64,000 nt of DNA, from NCBI RefSeq assembly GCF_001244545.1, contig NZ_LN852696.1, forward strand, positions 806,001 to 870,000, in the 5' to 3' direction. This stretch comes from Candidatus Stoquefichus sp. SB1 (lineage in GTDB: Bacteria; Bacillota_I; Bacilli_A; Erysipelotrichales; Coprobacillaceae). Under the pieces are notes generated by a model. The model saw only the letters and a program-made list of their open reading frames with translations. It ran no database searches and was not told where the DNA came from. The position numbers were made by a program, and so were the translations under genes. Positions 29,841 to 39,107 of this stretch are shown piece by piece. How positions within the stretch are numbered: the stretch's first letter is position 1; the number at the start of each line of letters is the position of its first letter.

Positions 29841-30114
29841 ATCTACGATCCAAATACATCAACAACAAAAGAAATAATATATAAATAGTATAATGATTAA
29901 AGAAGTAAATGATATTTGAGAATATAATGATAAAGTTTATTTCATTAAATCCTTGATTATACATATATATAGTTAATATTAAATTAGAAAGAATAAGAGC
30001 AGCAATAAAAATTCCTATTGTTATATATATTTTTTTATATGGTCTTTTTATTATGAAATATTTAAAATCATCTATATAAGGTTCTATTTTTTTTATTGTG
30101 TTTTTATAATACAT
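29824..30114 (-). CDS. Small membrane protein (cassette 2)
   Basis: 96 residues with two hydrophobic segments (about 27-50 and 58-86) and a basic C-terminus (YLDRRYVQKL). It is a much shorter counterpart of the cassette 1 membrane protein, keeping the N-terminal cytoplasmic stretch and the membrane-then-RR ending. It is coupled to the winged-helix gene. Confidence 0.7.
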   Translation of the reverse strand: MYYKNTIKKIEPYIDDFKYFIIKRPYKKIYITIGIFIAALILSNLILTIYMYNQGFNEINFIIIFSNIIYFFNHYTIYILFLLLLMYLDRRYVQKL

Positions 30115-30479
30115 TTACATCACTCCCTTTTCAATTCTAACATTATTTTAGGGATGGTCAACATAAATAAAGAAAAATTATATAAAAAGTACTTTACAAA
30201 ATAAAGTTCTTTTTATATAATGAGCGTAGAGATAGAGTTGAAATTATAATAATTAAAACTAAATAATAGTTTTGTAAAATATGGAAAGTATTCACAATTG
30301 TTAGAATATGTTTTATTGATTTTAAAGTGATTAAATTTTTTAATAGTATTTATTAAATATTAGATAACAAAATGTTATAGCATTTGTTAAATAAAGATAG
30401 TAGAGAAAGGGGGACAGACAAAAAATATTGTTTTTAATATCAAAGAAAGGGTATCTATGGTACAGAAAGGGAAGAAAAA
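30115..30479. other. Divergent control region between cassette 2 and the C39-like gene
   Basis: No gene is seen. It contains the large inverted repeat at 30181-30217 and a long AT-rich leader for the plus-strand secreted-protein genes. The ribosome binding site AAAGGGAAG precedes the ATG at 30480. Confidence 0.55.
30181..30217. promoter_or_regulatory. 16-base inverted repeat, operator candidate for the HTH_34 regulators
   Basis: TATAAAAAGTACTTTA and TAAAGTTCTTTTTATA form arms with one mismatch around CAAAA. The left arm repeats the palindrome found upstream of cassette 1. It could regulate both cassette 2 (-) and the secreted-protein genes (+). Confidence 0.55.
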
Positions 30480-31187
30480 ATGAGAAAAAAATTAGTAATT
30501 AAGATTGTATTATCATGTGCTATGTTAGTGATTATGTGTCCTATTACGTTAGTTCATGCAGCAGATGAAATTAATGGAGATTTGACATACGATGAAGGTG
30601 CAGAGATTTATAAGCCTACTGATGAAGAAATAAGAGAAGATGAGAGAAGACAAAATGAAGTAAAATTAAAAGAAATGCTTAGAGCTGCTCCTGATGGAGA
30701 AAAAAGAACAATGGATGTACCTGTGTTTCAACAAAAAAATAATTATTATTGTGGCCCAGCAACTGTTAAACAAGTCCTTCATTATCGAAACAAAAGTTCT
30801 AAAACTCAGGAGTATTATGCTGGAGAATTAGGAACTACTCAAAGTGGGACGGATATGACTAAAATTAAAGCACTTCTTAATAGATTACAAAACGCACCTT
30901 ATATTTATGCCAATATTGGAACATCGTCTGAATGGCTTACTAAAATTAAATATAGTTGCTCAACAACGATTCCGGCAGTATTGGATATAAATACCAATAG
31001 TGTAAGTGCTTTTCCGTATAGAAGTTCAGGACATTTTGTAAATATAAGTGGGTTAAACACGTTAGATGGTCATTGTAAAGTACGAATTACTGATCCATAT
31101 GGTCCAGGATTAGGAAACAGATGGTATTATTCTAGTGATTTGTATAAAGCAAATTATAATCATTCTAGAAAAGCAATAATTTACTAA
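30480..31187 (+). CDS. Secreted C39-like cysteine peptidase domain protein
   Basis: 235 residues. A signal peptide ends around ITLVHA (residues about 23-28). After a charged spacer (about 30-75), a C39-like fold begins (DVPVFQQKNNYYCGPATV). Candidate catalytic residues are Cys91, His185 (SGHFVNISG) and Asp205 (ITDPYG), a complete triad. It is not fused to an ABC transporter, so it is a free secreted peptidase or a peptidase-like binder. The next gene starts 4 bases later. Substrate unknown. Confidence 0.82.
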   Translation: MRKKLVIKIVLSCAMLVIMCPITLVHAADEINGDLTYDEGAEIYKPTDEEIREDERRQNEVKLKEMLRAAPDGEKRTMDVPVFQQKNNYYCGPATVKQVLHYRNKSSKTQEYYAGELGTTQSGTDMTKIKALLNRLQNAPYIYANIGTSSEWLTKIKYSCSTTIPAVLDINTNSVSAFPYRSSGHFVNISGLNTLDGHCKVRITDPYGPGLGNRWYYSSDLYKANYNHSRKAIIY

Positions 31188-31191
31188 CAAT

Positions 31192-32307
31192 ATGAAAAAA
31201 GTACTAATTGTAATATTAATGTTTGTTATATTAGGGGTAGTTTATACTACTCCTAATACTATAAATAATCAAAATGATATATTCACATTTGAAAGTCAAC
31301 CAACAAATTTGAATATATCTAAAATAGATATAGATAATAATTTAATACCATCTAATTCTTTTATAATTGGGTTTGATAATGCTTGTGTATATTTTGGTAA
31401 TTTGGATAAAGAATTTAAAATTCTATCATATGATTTAGGTAATAAAAAAATAAAGTCAACCATATATACTAATTCCAAACAGTTAACAGTATCATATGCT
31501 TTGCATAAAGATGATATGTTTTATATATGTGAAACATATTTTAAAGATGATGTCATTTTTTTTGAATTAAAAAAAATTGATAAATATGGAAATGAATTAA
31601 TTTTAATGAGTAAAAATGTAAATAAGATGCCATATATAAATGCTAATGATAAATATATTTTTGTAAATTATTCAACATCAGAGAATAATCAAATTAATAC
31701 TTATTTGGAAACTATTGATTTTGATACATTTGATAATCAAATAATTGATAAACGTGAATGTAAATATAATATTAATAATAATTTATATGAGGGTGAGATG
31801 ATTATGTATTGTGGTGGTGTTGAGGATATAATATATTATCAAATTATTTCACTACAGAATGAGAAATTAGAAACTGAGGGTAATGCAATAATTAATTGTT
31901 ATTCAATTGAAAAAAATAAAGTAACTAATTCTATTCCTGTTTCAAAAAAGGTTCAATTTGTATCTGGAAATGAAACTCACATGATGGTTTCTGAATATGT
32001 TTATGATTCAGCAAATGAGCAAACTGGAAAAATATATTCAATGATTGAAAATAAATGTATTCAAGATATTCCGGATGTTTCCCCAGGATTTGATATTCGT
32101 GATTATAGAAAAATGGTTAATGGGAAGATTGTGGCATATAATGGAATTAACTATTATGTTTATAATGTGGAGAAAGCAAAATATTATTATGTGAATTATA
32201 ATAAATTATCTGAATATAATTATAGTGCATTAAAGTTTTTTAAAAACAGTATAGGGTATATTGAGACATTTGAAAATAAGATAACATTTTATAAAATTGA
32301 TGTTTAG
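31192..32307 (+). CDS. Exported protein, possible beta-propeller, unknown function
   Basis: 371 residues. The hydrophobic N-terminus (KKVLIVILMFVILGVVYTT) is a signal anchor or signal peptide. The rest is Asn/Tyr/Asp-rich with repeated beta-strand-like units (YFGNLDKEFKILSYDLG; MFYICETYF; IYYQIISLQN) suggestive of a propeller, though unproven. No Shine-Dalgarno is visible and it begins 4 bases after the C39-like gene, so translation is probably coupled. Confidence 0.7.
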   Translation: MKKVLIVILMFVILGVVYTTPNTINNQNDIFTFESQPTNLNISKIDIDNNLIPSNSFIIGFDNACVYFGNLDKEFKILSYDLGNKKIKSTIYTNSKQLTVSYALHKDDMFYICETYFKDDVIFFELKKIDKYGNELILMSKNVNKMPYINANDKYIFVNYSTSENNQINTYLETIDFDTFDNQIIDKRECKYNINNNLYEGEMIMYCGGVEDIIYYQIISLQNEKLETEGNAIINCYSIEKNKVTNSIPVSKKVQFVSGNETHMMVSEYVYDSANEQTGKIYSMIENKCIQDIPDVSPGFDIRDYRKMVNGKIVAYNGINYYVYNVEKAKYYYVNYNKLSEYNYSALKFFKNSIGYIETFENKITFYKIDV

Positions 32308-32361
32308 ATTAGTGAAATAATTCATGTATAAATACTCTGTTGAAATACAAGGAGGGAAACT

Positions 32362-32865
32362 ATGAAAAAAATAATTATGTTATTGTGTGCGATGTTTGTT
32401 TTAGTTGGATGTAATAAGGAAAAAGAAAAAGATAACGATGTGATAGATACACAAACAAGTCCGACAGATGTTCAACCAAATCCAACAGATAAAGACTCTG
32501 ACACAAATGAAGTTATTGAAATACCGAGTGTAGCATCTATAGCAAAGAAATTAAATATGTCTAAAAAAGATATGAATATTATTGAACAAAAGAAAGATCA
32601 TTTGTTATTTTGTTTTTTTAGTGATGATTTTTCATCTTCATCTATTATTGGTAATCATGTAAAAGAGTTAGAAAAAGATGGATATCAAATGACATTATAT
32701 GATGGAACAATATCGTCTACTTTTGTTTTAAAAAAGGGAAATCAAACAATTTCAATCACATACATCAGTGCATTAGATGAATGGAAAGAAGTACATAAAG
32801 ATGAAATGAATGTAAATGCAATTAATGATAATGAGAATTGTGTTTATGAAATTGTTAATCAATAG
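32362..32865 (+). CDS. Small lipoprotein, unknown function
   Basis: 167 residues. The signal peptide ends in lipobox LVGC (Cys17). A Lys/Asp/Thr/Pro-rich linker (about 18-55) precedes a small domain (VASIAKKLNMSKKDMNIIEQKKDHLLFCF...). Strong AGGAGGG site. It lies downstream of the C39-like and propeller-like genes, and together these form a surface-exposed cassette. Confidence 0.78.
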   Translation: MKKIIMLLCAMFVLVGCNKEKEKDNDVIDTQTSPTDVQPNPTDKDSDTNEVIEIPSVASIAKKLNMSKKDMNIIEQKKDHLLFCFFSDDFSSSSIIGNHVKELEKDGYQMTLYDGTISSTFVLKKGNQTISITYISALDEWKEVHKDEMNVNAINDNENCVYEIVNQ

Positions 32866-32878
32866 AGATCTGATTAAA

Positions 32879-32906
32879 AAATAAAGTCATAAATTAAACT
32901 TTATTT
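32879..32906 (+). terminator. Weak terminator-like hairpin after the lipoprotein gene
   Basis: Stem AAATAAAGT / ACTTTATTT with a 10-base loop. It lacks a long T-run and ends just before the repeated ROK fragment. Confidence 0.4.
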
Positions 32907-32908
32907 AA

Positions 32909-33318
32909 ATCAAAATATTATTTTCCATTCTCAGCCTTTTGGTTTTGGTGTGGGTGGACAAGGAATTATGGTTAATGGGAAAGTAGTAAGAGGAAAGAAT
33001 GGTATTGCAGGGGAATTGAAATATTTTATTAGACGCATGCAGTTATCTGATGATGTTTCTAAATTAATCTGGACACAACATGGGGCATTAGAAATTGTAA
33101 CCAAATCATTATTGCTAACAATTTCTATTATTGGACCAGAAGCTGTGGCTATCAGTGCACCTATGACTCCTGATATGCAAGAAGTTAGAAACACTTTAGG
33201 TTCTTTTATACCCGAAGAATTTATGCCAGAATTTTATTATATTAAAGAAGCTAGTGACTATATGTTAAATGGTATTACTGAGTTATGTGTGAGATATATT
33301 AAAAAGGGAGATCAATAA
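32909..33318 (+). pseudogene. 3' fragment of the EIIB-ROK gene (copy 2)
   Basis: This encodes only the last ~135 residues of the fusion protein at 25408 (from FHSQPFGFGVGGQG to the stop), about 98% identical at the DNA level. It lacks the N-terminal, EIIB and first half of the ROK region. No ribosome binding site or start is evident, so it is a fragment left by recombination. The repeat extends a few bases past the stop. Confidence 0.9.
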
Positions 33319-33829
33319 TTGTTGATGAAGATGAAAAGATGATTAAATAAAGTATTATTTAAAGGCATCAACTGATATTAATTTTAGTGTAATATATAAT
33401 AATTGGGAGAGTTTTCTAATCTTGTTGTATCATAATTAATCACAATATTAAGAGTGAAATCATATTATTCCAGTTATGTGTAGAGTGTTAATTACAACGA
33501 TTTTGAATGCAACTCTGTTTATTGTTAGGTAAAATAGATAATTTTTCATTAGAATAACTAAAGAAAAGGATGAAATATTGAAAAATAATTTCATCCTTTT
33601 AAGTATTTATTTCATAACAATCTTTATATCGTTTGTTGTCCATAATTTTTTTGTCCTGATATAAATCGCTTCCATAGGTTGAAAAAGAAATTATGAATCT
33701 TAGATATCATTGATTTGCGAAATAGTTATTGTTATAATTGTAATATATTCATATCATAAAAATATGTATCATCATTAGTATTTTTTAGGATGGATTATCG
33801 TTTCACTGTGATAGAAAAAGGTGAATTTT
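33319..33829. other. Non-coding region after the ROK fragment
   Basis: No intact gene is seen. A strong hairpin at 33564-33600 (13-base-pair stem AAAAGGATGAAAT / ATTTCATCCTTTT) looks like an intrinsic terminator of a vanished gene. Confidence 0.5.
33564..33600 (+). terminator. Orphan intrinsic terminator
   Basis: 13-base-pair stem with an 11-base loop and T-rich end. No intact gene precedes it. Confidence 0.65.
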
Positions 33830-34265
33830 ATGATGTTGAAAGAGTGCTATATGCTGATGGAAGCAGATTATGATGATGTCATTGCTTAAGTAATGATAAT
33901 AGAATCAAGATATTTTTAAAAATGACATTGTATGATAAAAACTTTCCTAAACTTTGTATCACTATGGAACACAGAGATTATGGAGAGGTTTTTATTACTG
34001 TGCATACCTTAAAAAGAATGGTTGTAAATATGTTATATAGTAGCAGTGCCTCTAGTCAAACATTGGCATTATTGGAATAAAAGCGCACTGAATATCAGTT
34101 TTTTGCAGTCATGTCGAAAGAAATTCAATTTGAGTATGTTTATCGTTTTGTTATATTAGCAATTTCAGAATCACGAATTTGAAGAATTATTCCACCATGC
34201 ACAACATGCATTAGCTTATGCCAAATAGCATGGTAAAAAATATTATTTTTAAAAAGAATTTATGC
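33830..34265 (+). pseudogene. GGDEF-domain protein remnant
   Basis: Broken frames carry a conceptual C-terminus of the form FEELFHHAQHALAYAKQHGK followed by NKYYF (about 34165-34250), a classical GGDEF-domain ending (compare ACADKALYQAKMLGKNKY in the cyclase at 13279). Upstream pieces (FYDVERVLYADGSR; SKEIQFEY) may be its sensor part. Stops and frameshifts remove any function. Confidence 0.55.
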
Positions 34266-34306
34266 ATGATATGTTGAATTAAACATCGGTATAAGGGAGA
34301 ATGGAA

Positions 34307-36247
34307 ATGAAAAAGAAAAAACGAATTGGGTGTATTTGGTGTATGGTGCTACTGCTTGCGGTCTTTTCTATTTCCTTAGATGGATGTAGCAGGAAGAAGG
34401 AAAAAACCAAGGTTACATTATTATATTCTACGGAATTTAAACAATTTAAGCAATTGGTTGAAGAAACCTATGATGATATTGAACTTGTATATGAACGTAC
34501 ACCTTATTTAAGTGAGCAATTTAGAAAATTAGCAAAAGGTGTAGGACCAGATATTGTGATCTCTAGTCAACCAAATTTTGAAAATATGCAAACTTATTTG
34601 CTCGATCTCAGCGATACCTTGGCTAGTAGTCAATATGATAGTACTGTTACTTCAAAATTGATGGTAGATGGAAAAAATTATATGCTGCCACTACCAGGAA
34701 CTTATTATAGTTATATTATTAATGAAACATTATTTAGGAAAGCAGGTCTTGCCTTTCCTACATCATTAAAAGAATTAGAAACTGCCTTAACTACACTAAA
34801 AGAAATGGGCTTAGGTGTAGGGGAGGATGGCATTAACTTTAGTATGGAAAGCGATTATAATACAAGTCTAGGGATGTTTTTTGTAGGTGCCATGGTCCCT
34901 GATTTCCTTGGGACGGTTGAGGGCGTGAAGTGGCTTGCAGCACTAGAAAGAAAAGAAAGTACCTTTACAGGAACGTTTGAAAAAGCATTTACCTTCTCTA
35001 ATTCCTTGATGTCTGCCAAAGTATTGGAACCAGATGCGATTGCTTTAAAACGAAATAGTATCTTAATTCCAGAAAGAATGGGTTCAGGAAATTTAGCCGC
35101 AGCGTTTGGAAGTTCAAATTTAATGATGCAGATTGTCGAAGAAAATGAAGCAAATGTTGAAGCAGGGAAAGCAGAGGCATATGAATATCGAATGCTACCT
35201 TTGTTATCTGATGAAGGAAATCATCCTTGGGTCATGTATTCTCCTATTGGATATGTTGGTATCAATGCTGCAATCTCTGATGAGAAAAAAGAAGCAAGTA
35301 AAAAGGTGATTGAACTTTTATCAACCGAAAAGGGGCAAAAAGCAATCATGAGTGACTTAAAAAGTGAGTATTCTTATTTGAAAAATGATGAGAATAATAA
35401 AGATAATATGCCTAAAGGAATTGCTGAATATATCGAAGAGGGATATGTATATAATGTACAATTTCCTGATAGTCTCATTGAATATTTGGGAATGCAGGCA
35501 AGAAAGGTTTTTGAAAAAGCTAGCAGTGTAACGGAAATTTTGCAAGCAGTGGATAAGTACTATTTATATGGTTCTAAAGATGCAGAGTATGATTTATCAA
35601 ACGTAGGTTTTCTTGATAATGACTTATTGTTAGAAAATTATAATGTTAGAAAAGGTGAAACCAAACTTGGAAATTTCATCACGAACAGTATCAAATTAGC
35701 GTCTCATGCAGATATTGCAGTTGCCAATGGGGGTGCTATTCGCTCAAGTTTGTACCAAGGGGATGTCTATGGAGAAGATTTACGTGCGGTGTGCCCTTTT
35801 GATGATCAAATTGTCGTGCTGAAAGTCACAGGTGAAGATATCTGGAAGATGCTAGAAAATAGTTTAACCACTTATACGGATGAATTCCCAGGAGGAAGAT
35901 TTTTACAAGTATCTGGTATTCATTATACATTTGATAGTTCTAAACCAGTTGGAAGTCGTCTGCAGTCTGTGGTATTGCATGATGGAACAGCGATTCAACG
36001 CAATCAGTTCTATACAGTGGCCGTGACTGATTATATGGCAGGAAAACAGGGCTATGCTGAAAGCAATGGTGATGGATATGTGATGTTGAATTATTATGAT
36101 GAAGCAACTAAAAAAGGAAATGTACAACTTGTGGAAGAAACGCACATGACGTTTCAAGATGCAATGAAAATATATTTTGAGTATAATAAGGATCAGACGA
36201 TTCATGTGGAATTAGATAACAGGATTGTGGATAATGCTCATAAATAG
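34307..36247 (+). CDS. Lipoprotein: solute-binding domain fused to 5'-nucleotidase C-terminal domain
   Basis: 646 residues. The signal peptide ends at SLDGC (Cys27; the Asp before Gly is unusual in a lipobox). Residues about 35-415 are a family-1 extracellular solute-binding fold (VTLLYSTEF, GPDIVISSQPNF, MLPLPGTYYSYIINETLFRKAG). Residues about 440-620 match the 5'-nucleotidase C-terminal domain (LGNFITNSIK, ADIAVANGGAIRSSL, QIVVLKVTGEDIWKMLE, FLQVSGIHYTFD). The metallophosphatase domain that normally carries catalysis is absent, so this part probably only binds a nucleoside or nucleotide. The start at 34307 is chosen for spacing from AAGGGAGA. A sensor kinase follows 28 bases later. Confidence 0.85.
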   Translation: MKKKKRIGCIWCMVLLLAVFSISLDGCSRKKEKTKVTLLYSTEFKQFKQLVEETYDDIELVYERTPYLSEQFRKLAKGVGPDIVISSQPNFENMQTYLLDLSDTLASSQYDSTVTSKLMVDGKNYMLPLPGTYYSYIINETLFRKAGLAFPTSLKELETALTTLKEMGLGVGEDGINFSMESDYNTSLGMFFVGAMVPDFLGTVEGVKWLAALERKESTFTGTFEKAFTFSNSLMSAKVLEPDAIALKRNSILIPERMGSGNLAAAFGSSNLMMQIVEENEANVEAGKAEAYEYRMLPLLSDEGNHPWVMYSPIGYVGINAAISDEKKEASKKVIELLSTEKGQKAIMSDLKSEYSYLKNDENNKDNMPKGIAEYIEEGYVYNVQFPDSLIEYLGMQARKVFEKASSVTEILQAVDKYYLYGSKDAEYDLSNVGFLDNDLLLENYNVRKGETKLGNFITNSIKLASHADIAVANGGAIRSSLYQGDVYGEDLRAVCPFDDQIVVLKVTGEDIWKMLENSLTTYTDEFPGGRFLQVSGIHYTFDSSKPVGSRLQSVVLHDGTAIQRNQFYTVAVTDYMAGKQGYAESNGDGYVMLNYYDEATKKGNVQLVEETHMTFQDAMKIYFEYNKDQTIHVELDNRIVDNAHK

Positions 36248-36275
36248 TTGGTTGGTATGAGGAGGAATAAGGAAT

Positions 36276-38888
36276 ATGAAGGGTAGGAAATTTTTACAAT
36301 CAAAAAGAAATAGAAGGATATTCCTTTTTCTTTTCTTTGCAATTTTGCTGTTGTTAGGAATATCTGCTTTTTACTCTTACCAAAAAGAAGCGAAGCGGAC
36401 AGTATCTAAAATCAGTCAAGTTTATTTACAAGAAATGTCAGAACAAATGAATAATCATTTTAAAACGAATTTGGATAGTTTATATGCGCAGATTGAAACG
36501 ATCGGAAATTCTGTTTCCGCTTCAGAATTAGAAAGTGAAGAACATTTGCTTGCTTTTTTAAATCGTGTCAAAGAAGATAATCAATTTTCACATGTAGCGC
36601 TGATAAGTGAACAAGGGATTGCTTATTCTTCCGATGGTATCTTTCCAGCAATTTCAAAGATTTCTGGACTTCATCAATTATTGGAAGGTAATGAGAAACT
36701 TTTATCAGTAAACGAAACTATCTGGGGAAATGATATGATGTTATTGGGTGCAACCATTGATGATAAAGTGTTTTTTAATGATCACTTTATTGCAGTTATA
36801 GCCGGTATTGATACATCAATTATTGGTGAAAAGCTTGCATTAAATAAAGCTGGGACTTCCTCATATTCTAATATTATCGCACTTGATGGCACTTTTATCA
36901 TTCGCAATTCTAATACGGATGTGATGTTACAGGGAACTAATCTATATTCTATTTTAGAACATCAATCTGTTTTTGATGAAGGATATTCATTAGAAAATCT
37001 TAAACAGAACATTCAAGATGGAAAGGAAGATATGATATCTTTACGGTTGTATAATCATCATGAGTATTTATATTATGCTCCGATAGCTGGAACAAATTGG
37101 TATATGTGTACAAGTATGGCATATACAACTGTAAATTCACAAGTCTCAGCATTGAGCAACTTTCTATTGATTGTAGCAACTGGAATTTTTATTTTGATTT
37201 TATTGGTAATTGGAACTTTCTTTTTCTTACATCAGCAAAGTGAAAAACGCTATCGTGAACAAATTATCAAAGAGAAAGAAGAAGCAGAAAAAGCAAATCA
37301 GGCAAAAAGTAATTTCCTATCTTCTATGTCACATGAGATACGGACACCATTAAATGGCATTATTGGAATGACGGAAGTTGGAAAACATTACATTAACCAA
37401 CCTAGCCGTATGAAAAATTGCATGGATAAAATATCCTTATCTTCTAAGCATCTTCTTACTTTAATCAATGATATTTTAGATATGTCTAAGATTGAAAGTG
37501 GAAAAATTGAATTACATAATGAAGCATTTGATTTCGGTACATTATTGAAATCGTTAACGACTGTATTCTACTCTCAGGCAAAAGAAAAAGGTATCCGCTT
37601 TGAAGTTCTACTTGATGGAATTATTGATAGTTTTCTTATCAGTGATGCACTTCGTTTAAATCAGATTCTTACGAATATGATTTCTAACGCACTCAAATTT
37701 ACGCCAGAAAATGGAGTTGTAGAATTGCGTGTAGAAAGAATGCAGCATCATGCAGCGAAGGAAGATGAAGTTTGGTATCATTTTGTAGTGAAAGATACTG
37801 GATGTGGCATAGCAGAAGAGAATCTACAGCGTATCTTTGAACCTTTTACACAAGAAGATAGTGGAGTTGCCCGACGTTATGGAGGTACAGGGTTAGGATT
37901 ACCAATCAGTAAACGATTTGTAGAATTGATGGGCGGAAGAATCTATGTAGAAAGCAAGGTCAATGTTGGAAGTAGTTTCCATGTAGAACTTCCTGTTATC
38001 TTGCCAAAGGAACAGCCAATAGAAAAACTATGCATGGAAAATAAGGAAAAAGTACTGATTCTAAATCAAGTTGATGAAATCAGAATGCAGTTAGCCTTGT
38101 TATTGGAGCATGAGGGATTCTTAGTTGAAATAGCACAATCTATGGATATTGCTCTAGACTTGCTGAAACAGGCAGCGGTCAATCAAGAAGACTTTACTAT
38201 GTGTCTCATACGATGGGATTTTGGCACAGATATGCGCCATATTGTACAACAAATTAAAGAAGTAGCTAAACCATCCATTCGTATCGTTGTAACAGGTTTT
38301 GATAAGGATGAGTTGGAAGAGGTACGTCAACAAATGGCAGGAAATGATGTATTGTGTCATCCTGTCTTCCATAAAGATTTGCAAGATCTAATGTCACGTC
38401 TTTATCATGTAGCATTAGATGTGAAAGAAGTTCCTACAAAAAAAGCACTCGCTGGTAAACATGTTCTCATTGTCGAAGATAATAAGTTGAATCTTGAAAT
38501 TGCTGTTGAACTCTTATCTATGGATGATGCTTGTGTAGATACTGCTAGTGATGGGGAAGAGGCTGTGAAAAAATTTGCAGAATCGAGTGAAGGCTACTAT
38601 GATTTGATTCTTATGGATGTTCAAATGCCAGTTATGGATGGATATCGAGCTACCCAAATGATTCGTCATCTAGCACGACCCGATGCAGAAAGCATATTGA
38701 TTATAGCAATGACAGCCAATGCATTCCAAGAAGATATTAATCGTTGCCTCGCATGTGGTATGAATGGGCATATTGGCAAACCATTTATTGTCGAAGATAT
38801 TTATCAATGTTATGAAAAAACGCGGAAAGAAGCCGCTGCTTCTTATAATCTGCATCATGAGGAAAATGATGAGCCTCATGAACTATGA
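36276..38888 (+). CDS. Membrane hybrid histidine kinase with Cache-like sensor
   Basis: 870 residues. Membrane segments near 14-33 and 292-318 enclose an extracellular region of about 260 residues of dCache type (HVALISEQGIAYSSDG; YYAPIAGTNWYMCTSM). A coiled linker leads to HisKA with His353 (SMSHEIRTPLNGIIG) and an ATPase domain (DTGCGIA, GTGLGLPIS). Two receivers follow. The first (about 590-700) lacks the acceptor Asp (LIRWDF where LIDWKM is usual). The second has Asp781 (MDVQMPVMDG). It is in one operon with the upstream binding lipoprotein, which probably presents the ligand. Confidence 0.9.
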   Translation: MKGRKFLQSKRNRRIFLFLFFAILLLLGISAFYSYQKEAKRTVSKISQVYLQEMSEQMNNHFKTNLDSLYAQIETIGNSVSASELESEEHLLAFLNRVKEDNQFSHVALISEQGIAYSSDGIFPAISKISGLHQLLEGNEKLLSVNETIWGNDMMLLGATIDDKVFFNDHFIAVIAGIDTSIIGEKLALNKAGTSSYSNIIALDGTFIIRNSNTDVMLQGTNLYSILEHQSVFDEGYSLENLKQNIQDGKEDMISLRLYNHHEYLYYAPIAGTNWYMCTSMAYTTVNSQVSALSNFLLIVATGIFILILLVIGTFFFLHQQSEKRYREQIIKEKEEAEKANQAKSNFLSSMSHEIRTPLNGIIGMTEVGKHYINQPSRMKNCMDKISLSSKHLLTLINDILDMSKIESGKIELHNEAFDFGTLLKSLTTVFYSQAKEKGIRFEVLLDGIIDSFLISDALRLNQILTNMISNALKFTPENGVVELRVERMQHHAAKEDEVWYHFVVKDTGCGIAEENLQRIFEPFTQEDSGVARRYGGTGLGLPISKRFVELMGGRIYVESKVNVGSSFHVELPVILPKEQPIEKLCMENKEKVLILNQVDEIRMQLALLLEHEGFLVEIAQSMDIALDLLKQAAVNQEDFTMCLIRWDFGTDMRHIVQQIKEVAKPSIRIVVTGFDKDELEEVRQQMAGNDVLCHPVFHKDLQDLMSRLYHVALDVKEVPTKKALAGKHVLIVEDNKLNLEIAVELLSMDDACVDTASDGEEAVKKFAESSEGYYDLILMDVQMPVMDGYRATQMIRHLARPDAESILIIAMTANAFQEDINRCLACGMNGHIGKPFIVEDIYQCYEKTRKEAAASYNLHHEENDEPHEL

Positions 38889-39107
38889 AATGAGTAATAG
38901 ACATGAATCAAAATTTTATATTTAATTTACAAAGGATAGGTATCTAGGTCATTTAAAATAACTTAGAATTTAATGAATTTCATCTATTAAATAAAGTGTG
39001 ATTTTATAAAACAAAAGTAGATAGATCAATCTTTGATACAGAAGATATTGATTGTCTACTTTTTTGTTGATAAAGAAATTGCAAATTTTAATTAATGATT
39101 TAGCCAA
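38889..39107. other. Intergenic region with terminator-like hairpin
   Basis: No gene is seen. A bulged stem with outer arms AAAAGTAGA (39013-39021) and TCTACTTTT (39055-39063), followed by T, is a likely terminator. Confidence 0.5.

Noticed and set aside
32950-33318. A functional short ROK protein
   Set aside because: It lacks the first half of the fold and any ribosome binding site and is almost identical to the end of the full gene, so it is a fragment.
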